In this document: positions 63,847-64,000 of the stretch, piece by piece
Position numbering within the stretch: the first letter of the stretch is position 1
Layout: each line of letters opens with the position of its first letter
DNA from: Antribacter gilvus
GTDB lineage: Bacteria > Actinomycetota > Actinomycetes > Actinomycetales > Cellulomonadaceae
Reading direction: 5' to 3'
DNA length: 64,000 nt
Assembly: GCF_003946865.1 (NCBI RefSeq)
Contig: NZ_QXTH01000003.1
Coordinates: forward strand, 186,001-250,000
The notes under the pieces: generated by a model
Databases searched by the model: none
Told to the model about the DNA's origin: nothing
Seen by the model: the letters and a program-made list of their open reading frames with translations, nothing else
Program-made: the position numbers and the translations under genes

Positions 63847-64000
63847 GTGACCTGGCACCTTCCGCTCGTCGCTGACGGCGAGCCCGGTGCCGAGCTGACC
63901 GCCGGGCAGGATGGTGCGACGATCCGTCGCACCATCCTGCCCGGCGGTGTCCGCGTGCTCACCGAGCAGATGCCGGGCCAGCGCTCGGCGACGGTGGGCG
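63847..64000 (+). CDS. M16-family zinc peptidase, N-terminal start (partial)
   Basis: The first 51 codons from GTG 63847 (next to the pnp stop) run off the window. The conserved IRRTILPGGVRVLTEQMPGQRSATVG is the start of actinobacterial M16 peptidases (PepR-like), though the HxxEH site lies outside. A perfect 23-bp hairpin (63898-63948) is inside this 5' coding part. In other actinobacteria the same gene follows pnp. Confidence 0.85.
   Translation, partial: MTWHLPLVADGEPGAELTAGQDGATIRRTILPGGVRVLTEQMPGQRSATVG
63898..63948 (+). terminator. Perfect 23-bp hairpin inside the M16 gene start
   Basis: Arms 63898-63920 and 63926-63948 are exact complements, 5-nt loop GATCC. The arms code for conserved residues (QDGATIRRTILPGG), so it is inside the true frame. 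It is positioned to end pnp messages or attenuate the peptidase. Confidence 0.75.

Overview
The window comes from the chromosome of a high-GC Gram-positive bacterium. GTG and TTG starts are common, gene order is actinobacterial (rpsP-khpA-rimM-trmD-rplS-lepB-rnhB-DUF2469-yraN-comM-dprA-xerC; rpsB-tsf-pyrH-frr-cdsA-rlmN; dxr-rseP-ispG; rimP-nusA-ylxR-infB-rbfA-truB-ribF; rpsO-pnp), and there is a secreted GH12-Fn3-CBM2 cellulase. A cellulolytic member of the Micrococcales (Promicromonosporaceae/Cellulomonadaceae type) fits best. No mobile element, prophage, CRISPR array, rRNA or tRNA was seen.

Layout: 1-2.5 kb is nitrogen control (amt end, glnB/glnK, a glnD that lacks ACT domains). 2.5-15.9 kb is protein targeting and translation, ribosome maturation, a tandem pair of signal peptidases, RNase HII, and DNA uptake and recombination. 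15.9-17.4 kb holds a secreted M23 protein and a DUF1275 membrane protein. 17.4-23.9 kb runs from translation factors to phospholipid synthesis, ending with a DivIVA-repeat protein. 23.9-33.6 kb is an accessory stretch mostly on the minus strand: MerR regulator, secreted SH3-type protein, SDR, cellulase, YjbR, zinc protein, VWA protein, MarR-like regulator, HelD and SIMPL protein. 33.6-42.0 kb holds isoprenoid synthesis (dxr, ispG), a site-2 protease, an acetyltransferase, a DNA glycosylase and proS. 42.1-52.0 kb runs from a lipoprotein through the nusA-infB cluster to ribF. 52.0-58.7 kb is the most unusual part: two large uncharacterised beta-rich proteins followed by a caspase-like protease with two peptidoglycan-binding domains. 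58.7-64 kb has an ABC pair, rpsO, pnp and the start of an M16 peptidase.

How they work together: most genes belong to housekeeping operons separated by strong GC-rich hairpins without U-tracts. Several genes show a -10-like hexamer 6-7 nt before the start codon and no Shine-Dalgarno, which suggests leaderless mRNAs (ffh, yjbR-like, rseP, ispG, proS, truB, and the unknown gene at 50444). Two strong perfect hairpins lie inside the 5' coding parts of glnD and the M16 peptidase gene, where they could act as terminators or attenuators for the genes upstream. A dispersed palindromic element occurs in at least three intergenic gaps.

The best candidate for an undescribed system is the three-gene orthocaspase cassette at 52156-58650. 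It has its own AT-richer upstream region and a terminator-like hairpin at its end. Its function cannot be read from sequence alone.
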